From assembly GCF_013409865.1 (NCBI RefSeq), contig NZ_JACCBM010000001.1, positions 3,472,001 to 3,536,000 of the forward strand: DNA of 64,000 nt, written 5' to 3'. The stretch comes from Herbiconiux flava. GTDB lineage: Bacteria > Actinomycetota > Actinomycetes > Actinomycetales > Microbacteriaceae. A program made the translations under genes and the position numbers. Under the pieces are notes generated by a model that was given only the letters and a program-made list of their open reading frames with translations, made no database searches and was not told where the DNA came from. This document shows, in pieces, positions 55,352-64,000 of this stretch (position 1 is the first letter of the stretch; each line of letters opens with the position of its first letter).

Positions 55352-55798
55352 CTATGACGGGGTCGGCGGCTGCAGGGATTGGGCGAGCATGACGATGATG
55401 CCGCTGGGGCCGCGGAGGTAGGTCAGCCGGTACCGGTCGAGGTAGGTGGCGACGCCGCGCAGAGGGTGGCAGCCATGACGGGCGGCGACGGCCAGCGCCT
55501 CGTCGATGTCGTCGACCGAGAACGCGACCCGGTGCATCCCGATCTCGTTGGGGAGGGTGGGCGAGGTCTCGATCGCGTCGGGATGCAGGTACTCGAAGAG
55601 CTCGAGCTGGCCGGCGCCGTCGGGAGTGACGAGGATCGCAATCTTCGCGTGGTTGCCGTCGAGGCCCACGGCCATGTCGGCCCACTCGCCGCTGATCGTG
55701 TCGCGGCCGGCCACGGTGAGGCCGAGGTCGGTGAAGAACGCGATCGCCTCGTCGATGTCCCGCACCGCGATGCCCACGTTCTCGAGCCTGATCGCCAT
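55352..55798 (-). CDS. VOC-family protein
   Basis: A 148-residue protein with two modules: LENVGIAVRDIDEAIAFFTDLGL at residue 5 and MHRVAFSVDDIDEALAVAARHG near 88, ending LRGPSGIIVMLAQSL. The second-module His (MHRVAF) and last Glu position (replaced in IIVML) suggest an incomplete metal site. Leaderless: TAGCGT (55810-55805) lies 6 nt before ATG 55798, and a 14-bp repeat array begins 7 bp further upstream. Confidence 0.82.
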   Translation of the reverse strand: MAIRLENVGIAVRDIDEAIAFFTDLGLTVAGRDTISGEWADMAVGLDGNHAKIAILVTPDGAGQLELFEYLHPDAIETSPTLPNEIGMHRVAFSVDDIDEALAVAARHGCHPLRGVATYLDRYRLTYLRGPSGIIVMLAQSLQPPTPS

Positions 55799-55816
55799 GG
55801 CCCCACGCTACGAGCC

Positions 55817-55890
55817 CCAGCGCCCGAGCGCCAGGGCCCGAGCCCCAGGGCCCGAGCCCCAGGGCCCGAGGCCCAGCGCCCGAGCGCCAG
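55817..55890. repeat. Five 14-bp tandem repeats upstream of a VOC promoter
   Basis: CCAGGGCCCGAGCC-like units begin at 55817, 55831, 55845, 55859 and 55873, followed by CCAG. The array occupies the place where a -35 would be for the promoter at 55805-55810. Confidence 0.93.
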
Positions 55891-55955
55891 CACTGGTCCC
55901 ATCACCGGCACCCCGCGCATCCGGTCGAGCCCCGCGGGGGACGGACGAGCCCGGC

Positions 55956-57092
55956 TCAGCCCAGGTTGATCGCGACGACGAGCCCCACGAAGCACAGCGT
56001 CACGAACCCCACGACGAGGATCGTGCCCGCGCTCCACGAGGTGCGCAGCCTCCCCCTCCCCGAGTCGACGTGCCGCGCCCCGCCGTCGGTGACCGCCGCG
56101 CCGATACCCGGCTCGCCTCGCGCGACCCGCTCGTCGCGCCACCGCCCCCAGCGCTCGATCCGGTCGTCGAGCGCGTCGACGGCCGCGGCGAGCGCCTCCC
56201 ACCGCTCGGCCCGGTCGGTGACGAGGTCGCGGGCGCTGATCAGGAACATCCAGTCGTCGACGATCTCGACGTCGAGGCCGCGCAGGTGGTCGACGAGCCG
56301 GGCCATCACGTCGGGCGTGAACAGGTACAGCGCATCCCGCTCATACCCCTCGGGGCTGTACAGCCGGAAGTACCGGTCGAAGTCCCCCTCGAGCTGGAGC
56401 ACCTGCGTCTCCCGCAGCGCCGCCGAGGTGTGCAGCGGCCGCCGCGGCCCCTCCTCGCTCTGCAGCAGGATGTTCGGCAGCGCCACCGGCAGCCGCAACG
56501 CGCAGTACCCGCCGAACTGCGGCGCCGTGTTCTCCATGGTCGAGTTGATCAGCTCGTAGTTCGCGAACTCGACCCCGCGCTCACCCGGCGTGCGCAGCAC
56601 GCGGTACAGGTTAAGGGCGCCGCGCCGCCGGAACGGCGAGCCGAGAGCGGCCTTCGTCGGCCCCGGGCTGTACGTCATGCCGTTCGCCGCGGCGAAGCCC
56701 ATAAGCCTATGGTGCACGCGCGGCCGGGGGCGACGCCGCCGCAGGCGAACCCACGCCCATCCGCAGATCACCCCGGCGAAGAGCATCAGCCCGCCGATCA
56801 CACTCTGCACCATCACCGCCTGCACGACGTCGGGGCCGCCCTCGCCGATCGTTGCGACGACGACCAGAACGAACGCCAGCAGCCCGATCGGGGCCGTGAC
56901 GGTGGCGAACCCGAGGACGAATCGACGGAACACACCCGCGAGGTCGCGCGCCTCCGGGTGCGCAGCGACGAGGGCGCGCCACGAGCGGCCCACGTCACGG
57001 CGGTGCACCGGTTCGGCGAGTGCGGTCGTGTCGATGGGTGTGGTCAACGCCCGCGCGGTCGTCCGGCCCCCGTTCGCGTGAGAATGCGCCAC
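55956..57092 (-). CDS. Hypothetical membrane protein
   Basis: A 378-residue protein of no family I recognise. Two hydrophobic helices lie at about residues 55-80 (FATVTAPIGLLAFVLVVVATI) and 88-112, a soluble domain of about 230 residues follows (FAAANGMTYSPGPTKAALGSPF; VEFANYELINSTMENTAPQFGGYCALRLP; LEGDFDRYFRLYSPEGYERDALYLFTPDVMARLVDH), and a last helix is at 352-375. The FDRYFRLYSPEGYERDAL pattern occurs in other uncharacterised actinobacterial membrane proteins. GTG 57092 is chosen because a TATCGT lies just upstream; the longer frame is possible. Confidence 0.7.
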   Translation of the reverse strand: MAHSHANGGRTTARALTTPIDTTALAEPVHRRDVGRSWRALVAAHPEARDLAGVFRRFVLGFATVTAPIGLLAFVLVVVATIGEGGPDVVQAVMVQSVIGGLMLFAGVICGWAWVRLRRRRPRPRVHHRLMGFAAANGMTYSPGPTKAALGSPFRRRGALNLYRVLRTPGERGVEFANYELINSTMENTAPQFGGYCALRLPVALPNILLQSEEGPRRPLHTSAALRETQVLQLEGDFDRYFRLYSPEGYERDALYLFTPDVMARLVDHLRGLDVEIVDDWMFLISARDLVTDRAERWEALAAAVDALDDRIERWGRWRDERVARGEPGIGAAVTDGGARHVDSGRGRLRTSWSAGTILVVGFVTLCFVGLVVAINLG

Positions 57093-57257
57093 CAGACGAT
57101 AGTGACCCGAACGACGGCGGCCCGCCAGGCGGCCGGCACGGTCATCCGCCCTACTGGTCGAAGAGAGGGTCGGCGGCCAGGTCGCGGAAGGCCTACCGGG
57201 CATCGGGCGGGCAGATGCTGCTGCTGCTGTCGGGGTGCTGCGGTCGCCCGGCTGCGA

Positions 57258-58166
57258 TCAGCGGGCCGCGGCGGCCTCGCGCAGCCAGTGCTGGGCCCGC
57301 CCGATCAGGGCCTCCGCCACCGGCGTCTCCTTGGCCCAGTTCTCGAAGCCGTGCGGCGCCCCCTCGACGATGTCGCTGGTCACCGGCACCCCGGCACGCG
57401 CGAGCGCCTCGGCGTAGGCGCGGTCTTCGGCGGCGAACAGTTCGATGTCGCCCCAGGTGAGGAACGCCGGCGGCAGCCCCGCGAGGTCGGTGCGACGTCC
57501 GGGTGCCGCGTACGGAGGCACCGTCTCGGCACCGACCGGGCCGCCGAAGTAGCCCGACCAGCCCTCCCGGTTCGCGGCGTTGTCCCAGACGAAGTGCTGC
57601 TCGGCGTCCAGCTCGGGGCGGGCGGCGGTGCGGTCGTCGAGCATCGGGGCGAAGAGCCACTGCGCGCACGGCTGCACTCCTCCGTCGTCGGCGAGGCGCT
57701 GCACGAGGGCGGCGGCGAGACCCGCCCCAGCGCTCTCGCCGCCCACCGCGAGGCGCCTCGGGTCGATGCCGAGCGAGGCGGCGTGGTCGAGCATCCACCC
57801 CCACGCGGCCCGCACGTCGTCGTGGGCCGCGGGGAACGGATGCTCGGGAGCGAAGCGGTAGTTCGCCGAGACGATCACCATGCCGAGCCGTTCGGCGGTC
57901 GAAAGGCAGAGCGCCTCGTCCTGCCGGGCGTCGCCGAAGAGGAGGCCGCCGCCGTGGATCCAGAGCAGCCCCGCCCCGCTCAGCGACCCCTGCGGCCGGT
58001 AGACCCTCAGCCGCACCGCGCCGGCCCGCGCTCGCTCGACCTGCACCGCCTCGGACTTGGGCACCGGCATCAGCCGCACCGCAGTGCGTACGAGCCACCG
58101 TGGCGCGGACACCTGCGCCCGCTTCATCGGCTCCCGCAGCTCGGGCAGCACCCGCTCGACGTCCAT
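57258..58166 (-). CDS. HSL-family alpha/beta hydrolase (esterase/lipase)
   Basis: A 302-residue hydrolase of the hormone-sensitive-lipase type: oxyanion motif LLWIHGGGLLFGD near residue 68, nucleophile VGGESAGAGLAAAL near 140, acid in AFLTWGDIELFAAED near 235 and His in EGAPHGFENW near 268. It cleaves short-chain esters in the cytoplasm. ATG 58166 has AGAGGAG upstream. It stands alone between membrane-protein genes on the same strand; the 165-bp gap downstream contains only short CTG runs. Confidence 0.92.
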   Translation of the reverse strand: MDVERVLPELREPMKRAQVSAPRWLVRTAVRLMPVPKSEAVQVERARAGAVRLRVYRPQGSLSGAGLLWIHGGGLLFGDARQDEALCLSTAERLGMVIVSANYRFAPEHPFPAAHDDVRAAWGWMLDHAASLGIDPRRLAVGGESAGAGLAAALVQRLADDGGVQPCAQWLFAPMLDDRTAARPELDAEQHFVWDNAANREGWSGYFGGPVGAETVPPYAAPGRRTDLAGLPPAFLTWGDIELFAAEDRAYAEALARAGVPVTSDIVEGAPHGFENWAKETPVAEALIGRAQHWLREAAAAR

Positions 58167-58246
58167 CGCCGCTCCTCTCGCTCGCGTTCCCAACCTAGCC
58201 CTTCCGGACACTCTTGTCCGGAAGCCTCAGCGAGCAACCGCGCCGG

Positions 58247-58729
58247 TCAGGCGATGAGCACCAACGCGAACGCGAACAGCGTGAGCGCCCACAGCACCAG
58301 CACCCCCGACGCCACGGTGCTGTGAACCGCCACTCCCCCACCTCCGAGAGCCGCGGATGCCCCCATCGCCCGCACCCCGAACACCAGCCCCGCAACACCG
58401 AACCCGACGCAGCAGAGCAGCATCGACACGAAACCGCCGACGACCGTACCGGTCAGCGCCACCCCGGCGGCGGTCGCCCAGATCGACGTGGCCATCACGA
58501 CGAAAAGCAGCACTAAACCAATGCGCAGCAGAAGCAGCGCCCGTCTGGCCAGGGCATTCGCTCCTGGCCAGAACGCGCGCGCATGCGCCTCGCCGAACAG
58601 TCCGGGCTTGGCAGCACGGTGGTCGAACTTCGTCCAGCTCGCGCCCGACCACCAGCGCTCGCGCGCCGGGTCTTGCGGGTCGGCGTACCAGCCGGGCGGA
58701 AGCAGCACGCCCTCGGTCTGATCGCTCAT
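58247..58729 (-). CDS. DUF2510 membrane protein
   Basis: A 160-residue protein. Residues 8-40 are the DUF2510 motif (LLPPGWYADPQDPARERWWSG), common in Actinobacteria at the cytosolic end of membrane proteins. Three or four helices follow (ALLLLRIGLVLLFVVMATSI; VALTGTVVGGFVSMLLCCVGF; VLVLWALTLFAFALVLI). ATG 58729 has GGAGGAGG upstream. Function unknown; a long inverted repeat (58800-58876) lies just upstream. Confidence 0.82.
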   Translation of the reverse strand: MSDQTEGVLLPPGWYADPQDPARERWWSGASWTKFDHRAAKPGLFGEAHARAFWPGANALARRALLLLRIGLVLLFVVMATSIWATAAGVALTGTVVGGFVSMLLCCVGFGVAGLVFGVRAMGASAALGGGGVAVHSTVASGVLVLWALTLFAFALVLIA

Positions 58730-58799
58730 CGCCAGCCTCCTCCACTGACGCCATCGCCGGGCGCCTCCGCGATTGTGGCATGGCCCTCCCGGCCGCCGC

Positions 58800-58876
58800 G
58801 TACGCTCCCGACGAATAATCGGGGGTACGGCGACCATAGTGGCGGCGGTACCCCCGATTATTCGTCCGGAGCGTAC
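58800..58876. repeat. 29-bp inverted repeat with one mismatch
   Basis: Arms 58800-58828 and 58848-58876, loop of 19 nt. The arms start and end in GTAC and carry an AT-rich core (GAATAATC) unusual in this DNA. It lies 15 bp past the sigma-factor stop, so it may terminate that gene, or be a repeated palindromic element. Confidence 0.9.
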
Positions 58877-58891
58877 AGACGGGTGCCGCGG

Positions 58892-59512
58892 TCAGCGCCA
58901 GTGGGCGAGTTCGATCGCCAGGAGGGCGCGGGCGCGCGCGATCATGCCGCGGACCGTCGAGACCGGGAGGCTGAGGCGTCGGGCGATCTCGTCGTAGCTG
59001 AGGTCGTCGAGCTGGCGGAGGTGCCAGCAGCGCCGTTGCGCGTCCGGCATGGCGTCGAGCACCCGCCGGGCGTCGGCCGCGAGCGAGGAGCGGCGCGCCG
59101 AGTCGTCGGGGTCGGGCTGGTCGGCGGCGAGCATCCGGTGCTCGAAGGGGTCGCCGTCTCGGGTGCGCACCGCCGCCGTGCGGAGGCGGTCGTAGCTGCG
59201 GCGGCGGGCGGTGGTGACGAGCCAGCCGGCGATGGACTCGCCGTCGATGACGCTGTCGGCATGGGTCCAGGCGGCGAGGAAGGTCTCCTGCACCACGTCA
59301 TCGATGTCATCTGTGCTTCCGAGGGCGCGGTACGCGACCTGGCGGAGCAGGCCGGAGTAGCGCGTGACGATCAGCGCGAAAGCCCGGTCGTCGCCGGAGG
59401 CCGCCCGCACGACGAGCACACGGTCCGAGTCCCACGAGAGGTCGTCGAGCGGACTCGGCGGCGCGACCGACGGACGACGGGTGACGATCGGGGCACTGGT
59501 TCTGGGTGACAT
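58892..59512 (-). CDS. ECF-type RNA polymerase sigma factor
   Basis: A 206-residue sigma-70 family protein. Region 2: FALIVTRYSGLLRQVAYRAL then TDDIDDVVQETFLAAW (core binding and -10 recognition) near residues 45-85; GWLVTTARRRSYDRLR follows. Region 4: MPDAQRRCWHLRQLDDLSYDEIARRLSLPVSTVRGMIARARALL near 155-200. ATG 59512 has GGAG 5 nt upstream. No anti-sigma gene lies next to it on either side, so control must be otherwise or elsewhere. Confidence 0.93.
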   Translation of the reverse strand: MSPRTSAPIVTRRPSVAPPSPLDDLSWDSDRVLVVRAASGDDRAFALIVTRYSGLLRQVAYRALGSTDDIDDVVQETFLAAWTHADSVIDGESIAGWLVTTARRRSYDRLRTAAVRTRDGDPFEHRMLAADQPDPDDSARRSSLAADARRVLDAMPDAQRRCWHLRQLDDLSYDEIARRLSLPVSTVRGMIARARALLAIELAHWR

Positions 59513-59656
59513 GCGAACTCCGGACATTTGATCAATACGTGTGCATGATTCGTCGCGAGTCGACCGCCCGCTTGGCCCGCCCGTGCCCCCAGTAGAGGGG
59601 AGGCCGACCGAGGGGCGCCTTGACCTGGAGCGCGGTCCAGGATGCACCATGGCTGC

Positions 59657-60072
59657 ATGGCCTCCATCCCGCTCCCCACGCTCGACGCCGACATCCCCGA
59701 CGAGGGCCTGTCGATCGGCGCCGTCGCCGAGGTCACCGGCCTCAGCATCGACACCCTGCGCTACTACGAACGCGCCGGGCTCCTGCTCGACCCCGCACCC
59801 CGCGACCCGGGCGGCCGCCGGCGCTACCGCCGGAACGACCTCGACTGGATCGCCGGCCTGATCATGCTCCGCGAGACCGGCATGAGCATCGCCGACGTGC
59901 GCCGCATGGCCGAGCTCAGCCGCGTCGCGGGCACCGAGGCCGAGCGGCTGGTCGTGCTCGGAGAGCACCGGATGCACGTGCTCGACGAACTCGCCCGCAC
60001 CCGCGCCCATCTCGCCGCCCTCGAGTCGAAGATCGCGGCCTACACCGAAGCCGTCTCCCGGAAGGACACCGA

Positions 60073-60076
<4 letters not shown>
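59657..60076 (+). CDS. MerR-family transcriptional regulator
   Basis: A 139-residue regulator: SIGAVAEVTGLSIDTLRYYERAGLL at about residues 17-41 (helix-turn-helix and wing), RRRYRRNDLDWIAGLIMLRETGMSIADVRRMAEL, then a dimerising coiled coil (EHRMHVLDELARTRAHLAALESKIAAY). No Cys-rich metal loop, so it is of the small-molecule or stress-sensing kind. Start uncertain: ATG 59657 or 59642. Its stop overlaps the aldo/keto reductase start (ATGA), so the reductase is the direct target. It is divergent from the sigma factor. Confidence 0.9.
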
Positions 60077-61083
<1,007 letters not shown>

Positions 61084-61156
61084 GGCGATGCTCGGCGGCG
61101 GCTGCGGTCGCTGAGGCGGGCTTTTCGGCAACGTGGACTCGGCGGGATGGCGGGAG

Positions 61157-61162
61157 TAGCCT
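61157..61162 (+). promoter_or_regulatory. -10 TAGCCT of a probable leaderless transcript
   Basis: TAGCCT is followed after 6 nt by ATG 61169. Confidence 0.55.
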
Positions 61163-61168
61163 CCCGGC

Positions 61169-61465
61169 ATGTGCAGGAACATCCGCGTGCTCCACAATTT
61201 CCAGCCGCCCACGACCGATGACGAGGTGCGGGAGGCGGCCCTGCAGTTCGTGCGCAAGGTGAGCGGCTCGACGCATCCGTCGCGGGCGAACACGGCGGCC
61301 TTCGACCGGGCCATCGACGAGATCGCGGCCGCCACCCGCCGCATGCTCGACGAGCTCGTCACGAACGCGCCGCCGAAGAACCGCGAGGATGAGGCGATCA
61401 AGGGCCGCGAACGCCACGAGAAGCGCATGGAGCGCGAGGTGCGCATCCGCACCGCGGCGGTCTGA
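61169..61465 (+). CDS. DUF2277 protein
   Basis: A 98-residue protein beginning MCRNIRVLHNFQPPTTDDE, with VREAALQFVRKVSGSTHPSRANTAAFDRAI and a basic, helical tail (KGRERHEKRMEREVR). This is the DUF2277 family, widespread in Actinobacteria and some proteobacteria, with a conserved Cys at position 2; its function is unknown. It lies next to aldo/keto reductase on the same strand but with its own promoter. Confidence 0.88.
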   Translation: MCRNIRVLHNFQPPTTDDEVREAALQFVRKVSGSTHPSRANTAAFDRAIDEIAAATRRMLDELVTNAPPKNREDEAIKGRERHEKRMEREVRIRTAAV

Positions 61466-61498
61466 CGGGCCGCCGAGGACGCGGGGGGCGCGGGGGGC

Positions 61499-61600
61499 GG
61501 GCCTAGCGGCCTAGGGGCGAAGGGCCGACGAGGGTGCTCGGGCCCAGCGGCGTAGGGCCGACGAGGGCGCGCGGGCCTAGCGGCGCAGGGGCGAAGGGCC
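61499..61600. repeat. Imperfect GC-rich repeats between convergent genes
   Basis: A 28-bp unit (GGGCCTAGCGGC... ) occurs at 61499-61526 and 61573-61600, with a related copy from 61540. They lie between the DUF2277 gene and the end of the HNH gene. Confidence 0.75.
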
Positions 61601-61659
61601 TCCGCGCAGGGGCGGGGGCGGGCGCCCAGAACGGCGGGGCGCCGAGAACTCTGGGGCGC

Positions 61660-62997
61660 CTAGAACGGCGGAGCGTCTGGGAGGTGGATCGGGCCGCCCG
61701 GCGAGCGCGGGCGCTGGTGCGCTCGGGGTTGCGGGGCGGGTGGGGAGTGGTCGGGCGGGCGGGTGGTGTGTCGGGCGCCCGACGGGGAGGTCCAGTGCAG
61801 CGCCCGGGCCTCGCCCGCCTTCACCTCCCACCCCGTCTGGTGCTTCACGGTGTGGTGCCGGCGGCAGAGGGCGGCGAGGTTGTCGAGGCTGGTCTCGCCG
61901 CCGTGGGCCCAGTCGGTGGTGTGGTCGACGTCGCAGCGGTCGGCACGGCGGGCGCAGCCCGGGAAGCGGCAGGTCTCGTCGTCGAGCACGACGGCGGCCC
62001 GCAGATCGGCCGGCACCTTGTAGCGGTCACGACCGACCGAGAGGCGCTGCCCGGTGACGGGGTCGGTCAGGATGCGCAGGAACGACGGCGCCCCCGCAGC
62101 CAGCCGCCGTGCGGTCTCGAGCGGGATCGGCCCATAGCCCCGCAGCTCGCCGCCCTCGTCGGAGCGACCCAGCAACGACAGGGCCGGCACGGTCACGACG
62201 ATGTTCGCGGTGATCCCGCGAGCACGCGCGGAGGTGTCACCGTCGCGGTGCAGAAGCAGTTCGACGAGACCGTCGGCCCGCAGCTGGGCATGCGTGCGCG
62301 TCTCGTCGGGCGAGCGCAGGGCGCGCCCGAGCTGGTCGAGCGTGTCGTCGATGGCGAACGCGGCGACGGCCGGCAGATGACAGACCACCGTCGCCATGCC
62401 GTCGCGCTCCTTCTCGACCCACACCGCCCGCTCCTCGCGCGCTTCACGGTGGCGCACGTCGATCGACTCGGGGTGCATCCGCTCTCGCACGGCCCGCGCA
62501 TGGGTGGCCAGCTGGGAGGGCGTCTGCGTCTCGGCCTTCGCGGTCGCCGCCACATCGAACTCGCCCCGCGCCGCCTCGGGCAGCGTTCGCGCCTGCCGCA
62601 CGACCGCCTGCGCGTGCTGGTAGCTGATGGCACCGCGGGCCAGCGCATCGAGGGTGTGCGGCAGGAACTCCTCGAGCGCCTCGGCCTCGTCGATGCGCTG
62701 CGCCGCGGTCGCCTCGGGCAGGCGCAGCGTGGTCGCGATCTCGGCCACCAGCGACCGCCGCGCGTGCTCGAGCGACCCGCCCTCCAGCCCCGCGAGCCAG
62801 TGCGCCTTGCGCGCGGCGGCCGCGAGCAGCACAACCGCCTCGGCCTCGAGCACGGCCTGCCGAGCCCGGATCTCGGCCACCGCATCGGCGTCAGCCCCGA
62901 TCCCCCGCAGCAGCGACTCCCGCGTCTCCAGAACCGAGGCGCCGGCGACAACAGGCCCAGCGGCGAGGGCGGATGCAGAGGCGAAGGAAGGTTTCAT
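61660..62997 (-). CDS. DUF222 / HNH endonuclease (13E12 repeat family)
   Basis: A 445-residue protein. Residues about 45-330 are DUF222 (AVLEAEAVVLLAAAARKAHW; ATAAQRIDEAEALEEFLPHTLDAL; ISYQHAQAVVRQARTLPE), and residues about 350-410 the HNH nuclease domain: CRFPGCARRADRCDVDHTTDWAHGG then NLAALCRRHHTVKH, with Cys and His of the zinc/metal site. The last 35 residues are Pro-rich. In Mycobacterium such genes occur as the REP13E12 repeated elements. Start ATG 62997. Inverted and direct repeats flank it on both sides. Confidence 0.92.
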   Translation of the reverse strand: MKPSFASASALAAGPVVAGASVLETRESLLRGIGADADAVAEIRARQAVLEAEAVVLLAAAARKAHWLAGLEGGSLEHARRSLVAEIATTLRLPEATAAQRIDEAEALEEFLPHTLDALARGAISYQHAQAVVRQARTLPEAARGEFDVAATAKAETQTPSQLATHARAVRERMHPESIDVRHREAREERAVWVEKERDGMATVVCHLPAVAAFAIDDTLDQLGRALRSPDETRTHAQLRADGLVELLLHRDGDTSARARGITANIVVTVPALSLLGRSDEGGELRGYGPIPLETARRLAAGAPSFLRILTDPVTGQRLSVGRDRYKVPADLRAAVVLDDETCRFPGCARRADRCDVDHTTDWAHGGETSLDNLAALCRRHHTVKHQTGWEVKAGEARALHWTSPSGARHTTRPPDHSPPAPQPRAHQRPRSPGGPIHLPDAPPF

Positions 62998-63090
62998 GAG
63001 CTTGCTTCAATTCTAGTGACAGCGAAGCCCTCCAGCAAGCGATTCCCCAGATCACGCAACAATTGATCCCATCCCGACCACACCCTTCGA

Positions 63091-63149
63091 GGGCAAGCGC
63101 GAAGCGCGCGGCAGCACTTGACGAACTGCCGCGCGCTCCGCGCTTGCCC
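63091..63149. repeat. 24-bp inverted repeat upstream of the HNH gene
   Basis: Arms 63091-63114 and 63126-63149 with an 11-nt loop and one mismatch (a G-U pair when transcribed leftward). It lies between the divergent HNH and methyltransferase genes, so it is not a simple terminator of either. Confidence 0.9.
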
Positions 63150-63175
63150 ACCAGATGATCGGGTCGCCTCCCCGA

Positions 63176-63181
63176 TAAACT
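63176..63181 (+). promoter_or_regulatory. -10 TAAACT of a probable leaderless transcript
   Basis: TAAACT is followed after 7 nt by ATG 63189. Confidence 0.6.
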
Positions 63182-63188
63182 CACGCCC

Positions 63189-63782
63189 ATGGTCGACCAG
63201 GTCACCACGGCTTACTCCCAGAGATCAGCCGAGTACACCGAGCTCTTCGGGTCGATGCGGCACGTGCATCCGTCAGACCTCGCCCTCGTCACCACCTGGG
63301 CCGCGAGCGTCGACGGCCCGGTCATCGATGCCGGCTGCGGGCCCGGCCAGTGGACGGCCTTCCTCACCGAACGAGGCCTGTCAGCCCGCGGCGTCGACCG
63401 GGTGCCCGAGTTCGTCGCCCGCGCGCGCCGCAGCTACCCCGGCGTGCCCTTCGCGCTCGGCAGCCTCGACGCGCTCGACGCCGCCACGGGTTCGAGCGGG
63501 GGTGTGCTCGCGTGGTACTCGCTCATCCACCGCGAGCCGTCGACGATCCAGGATGCTCTGCAGGAGTTCCACCGCGTGCTGAAGCCGGGCGGCGCCCTCC
63601 TGATCGGCTTCTTCGAGGGTGCCGCGCTCGAGCCCTTCGACCACGCCGTCGTGACGGCCCACCGCTGGCCCGTCGACCGCCTCGCGGCCGAACTCGAGCT
63701 CGCCGGGTTCGGCGTGCACGAGAAGCACGTGCGCGTCACCGCGGGTGAGCGCCCCCAGGCCGCGATCTGGGCGCGGGCCTGA
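63189..63782 (+). CDS. Class I SAM-dependent methyltransferase
   Basis: A 197-residue protein. Motif I PVIDAGCGPGQWTAFL near residue 45, acidic motif II in GVDRVPEFVARAR near 69, motif III region GGVLAWYSLIHREP near 103 and LKPGGALLIGFFEG near 128 are all present. The small size and lack of an added domain match the UbiE/Methyltransf_11 group; substrate unknown. It is divergent from the HNH gene. Confidence 0.9.
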   Translation: MVDQVTTAYSQRSAEYTELFGSMRHVHPSDLALVTTWAASVDGPVIDAGCGPGQWTAFLTERGLSARGVDRVPEFVARARRSYPGVPFALGSLDALDAATGSSGGVLAWYSLIHREPSTIQDALQEFHRVLKPGGALLIGFFEGAALEPFDHAVVTAHRWPVDRLAAELELAGFGVHEKHVRVTAGERPQAAIWARA

Positions 63783-63855
63783 AGGCGGGCGGGGGTCAGC
63801 CCGCGCCCCACCTTGGGATCGCAGCTCGGTAAGCGGATGGACCGCCGGCGCTCGG

Positions 63856-64000
63856 TCACGTCGAGGGGGTCGGCTCCTCCCTGCGGCGGGACTGTGCGAC
63901 GAAGCGGCGGAGCGCCGAGTAGCGGAACTCCTGATAGAGGCCGTGCAGGACGGCGAGCAGCGCCGCCGTTCCCAGACCGATCAGGATGGACGGGGTCGTC
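63856..64000 (-). CDS. C-terminal part of a small membrane protein (N-terminus off window)
   Basis: The minus strand is open from the right edge to TGA at 63858-63856. The visible 47 residues have one hydrophobic helix (SILIGLGTAALLAVLHGLY) followed by a basic stretch (RYSALRRFVAQSRRREEP). It is probably the last helix and cytosolic tail of a membrane protein. No family can be given. Confidence 0.55.
   Translation of the reverse strand, partial: TTPSILIGLGTAALLAVLHGLYQEFRYSALRRFVAQSRRREEPTPST

Overview
The window is 64 kb of very GC-rich DNA, with densely packed genes, GTG/TTG starts, four-base ATGA/GTGA gene overlaps and many promoters of the TAnnnT type placed directly before a start codon. 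Together with gene content (DUF222-HNH protein, DUF2510 and DUF993 proteins, LAXTG sorting signals, GC-rich terminators) this points to a free-living or plant-associated actinobacterium, probably of the Microbacteriaceae; the family assignment is inference. No rRNA, tRNA, CRISPR array, transposase or phage gene was found. No stretch longer than about 260 bases lacks a gene; the largest gap is 26980-27234.

Layout. 1-3798: an aromatic-acid type cluster (FAD hydroxylase running off the left edge, IclR regulator, MHS-family transporter). 3918-12348: mostly single genes for housekeeping, stress and signalling (hemerythrin, metallo-hydrolase, XRE regulators, VOC proteins, CMD peroxidase-like protein, MalY-like lyase, SDR, immunity-like protein, aldo/keto reductase, stand-alone BLUF blue-light sensor). 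12359-49902: a carbohydrate region of about 37 kb, described below, which also holds DNA polymerase IV, two LAXTG cell-wall proteins, a MaoC/MFS pair and an ABC exporter. 50004-64000: small membrane proteins, VOC proteins (one bleomycin-resistance like), an ABC transporter plus two-component system operon, esterase, ECF sigma factor, MerR plus aldo/keto reductase, DUF2277, DUF222-HNH protein and a methyltransferase.

The carbohydrate region looks like one regulon for plant cell-wall (pectin, rhamnogalacturonan-I) sugars. A secreted family-11 rhamnogalacturonan lyase cuts the polymer outside the cell. An ABC importer (binding protein, two permeases) is followed by DUF624, a family-29 alpha-L-fucosidase and a serine hydrolase. 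Two modules pair Gfo/Idh/MocA oxidoreductases with partners of poorly known role (DUF993 aldolase-like plus TIM-barrel isomerase; DUF6807/PmoA-like plus a GH43-like protein). A four-gene operon (NAD epimerase-like dehydrogenase, KdgD, enolase-superfamily enzyme, 2-oxoglutarate semialdehyde dehydrogenase) has exactly the enzyme classes of the oxidative uronate pathway to 2-oxoglutarate. Two LacI regulators are present. Ten copies of a LacI-type box (consensus GAAAGCGCTTTC) lie in this region; at five promoters the box sits just downstream of a readable -10, at the transcription start, as expected for repression.

Other themes are at least thirteen probable leaderless promoters, in-frame minisatellite-like repeats inside otherwise ordinary enzymes, tandem repeats in promoters and leaders, and several long perfect or near-perfect inverted repeats between genes.
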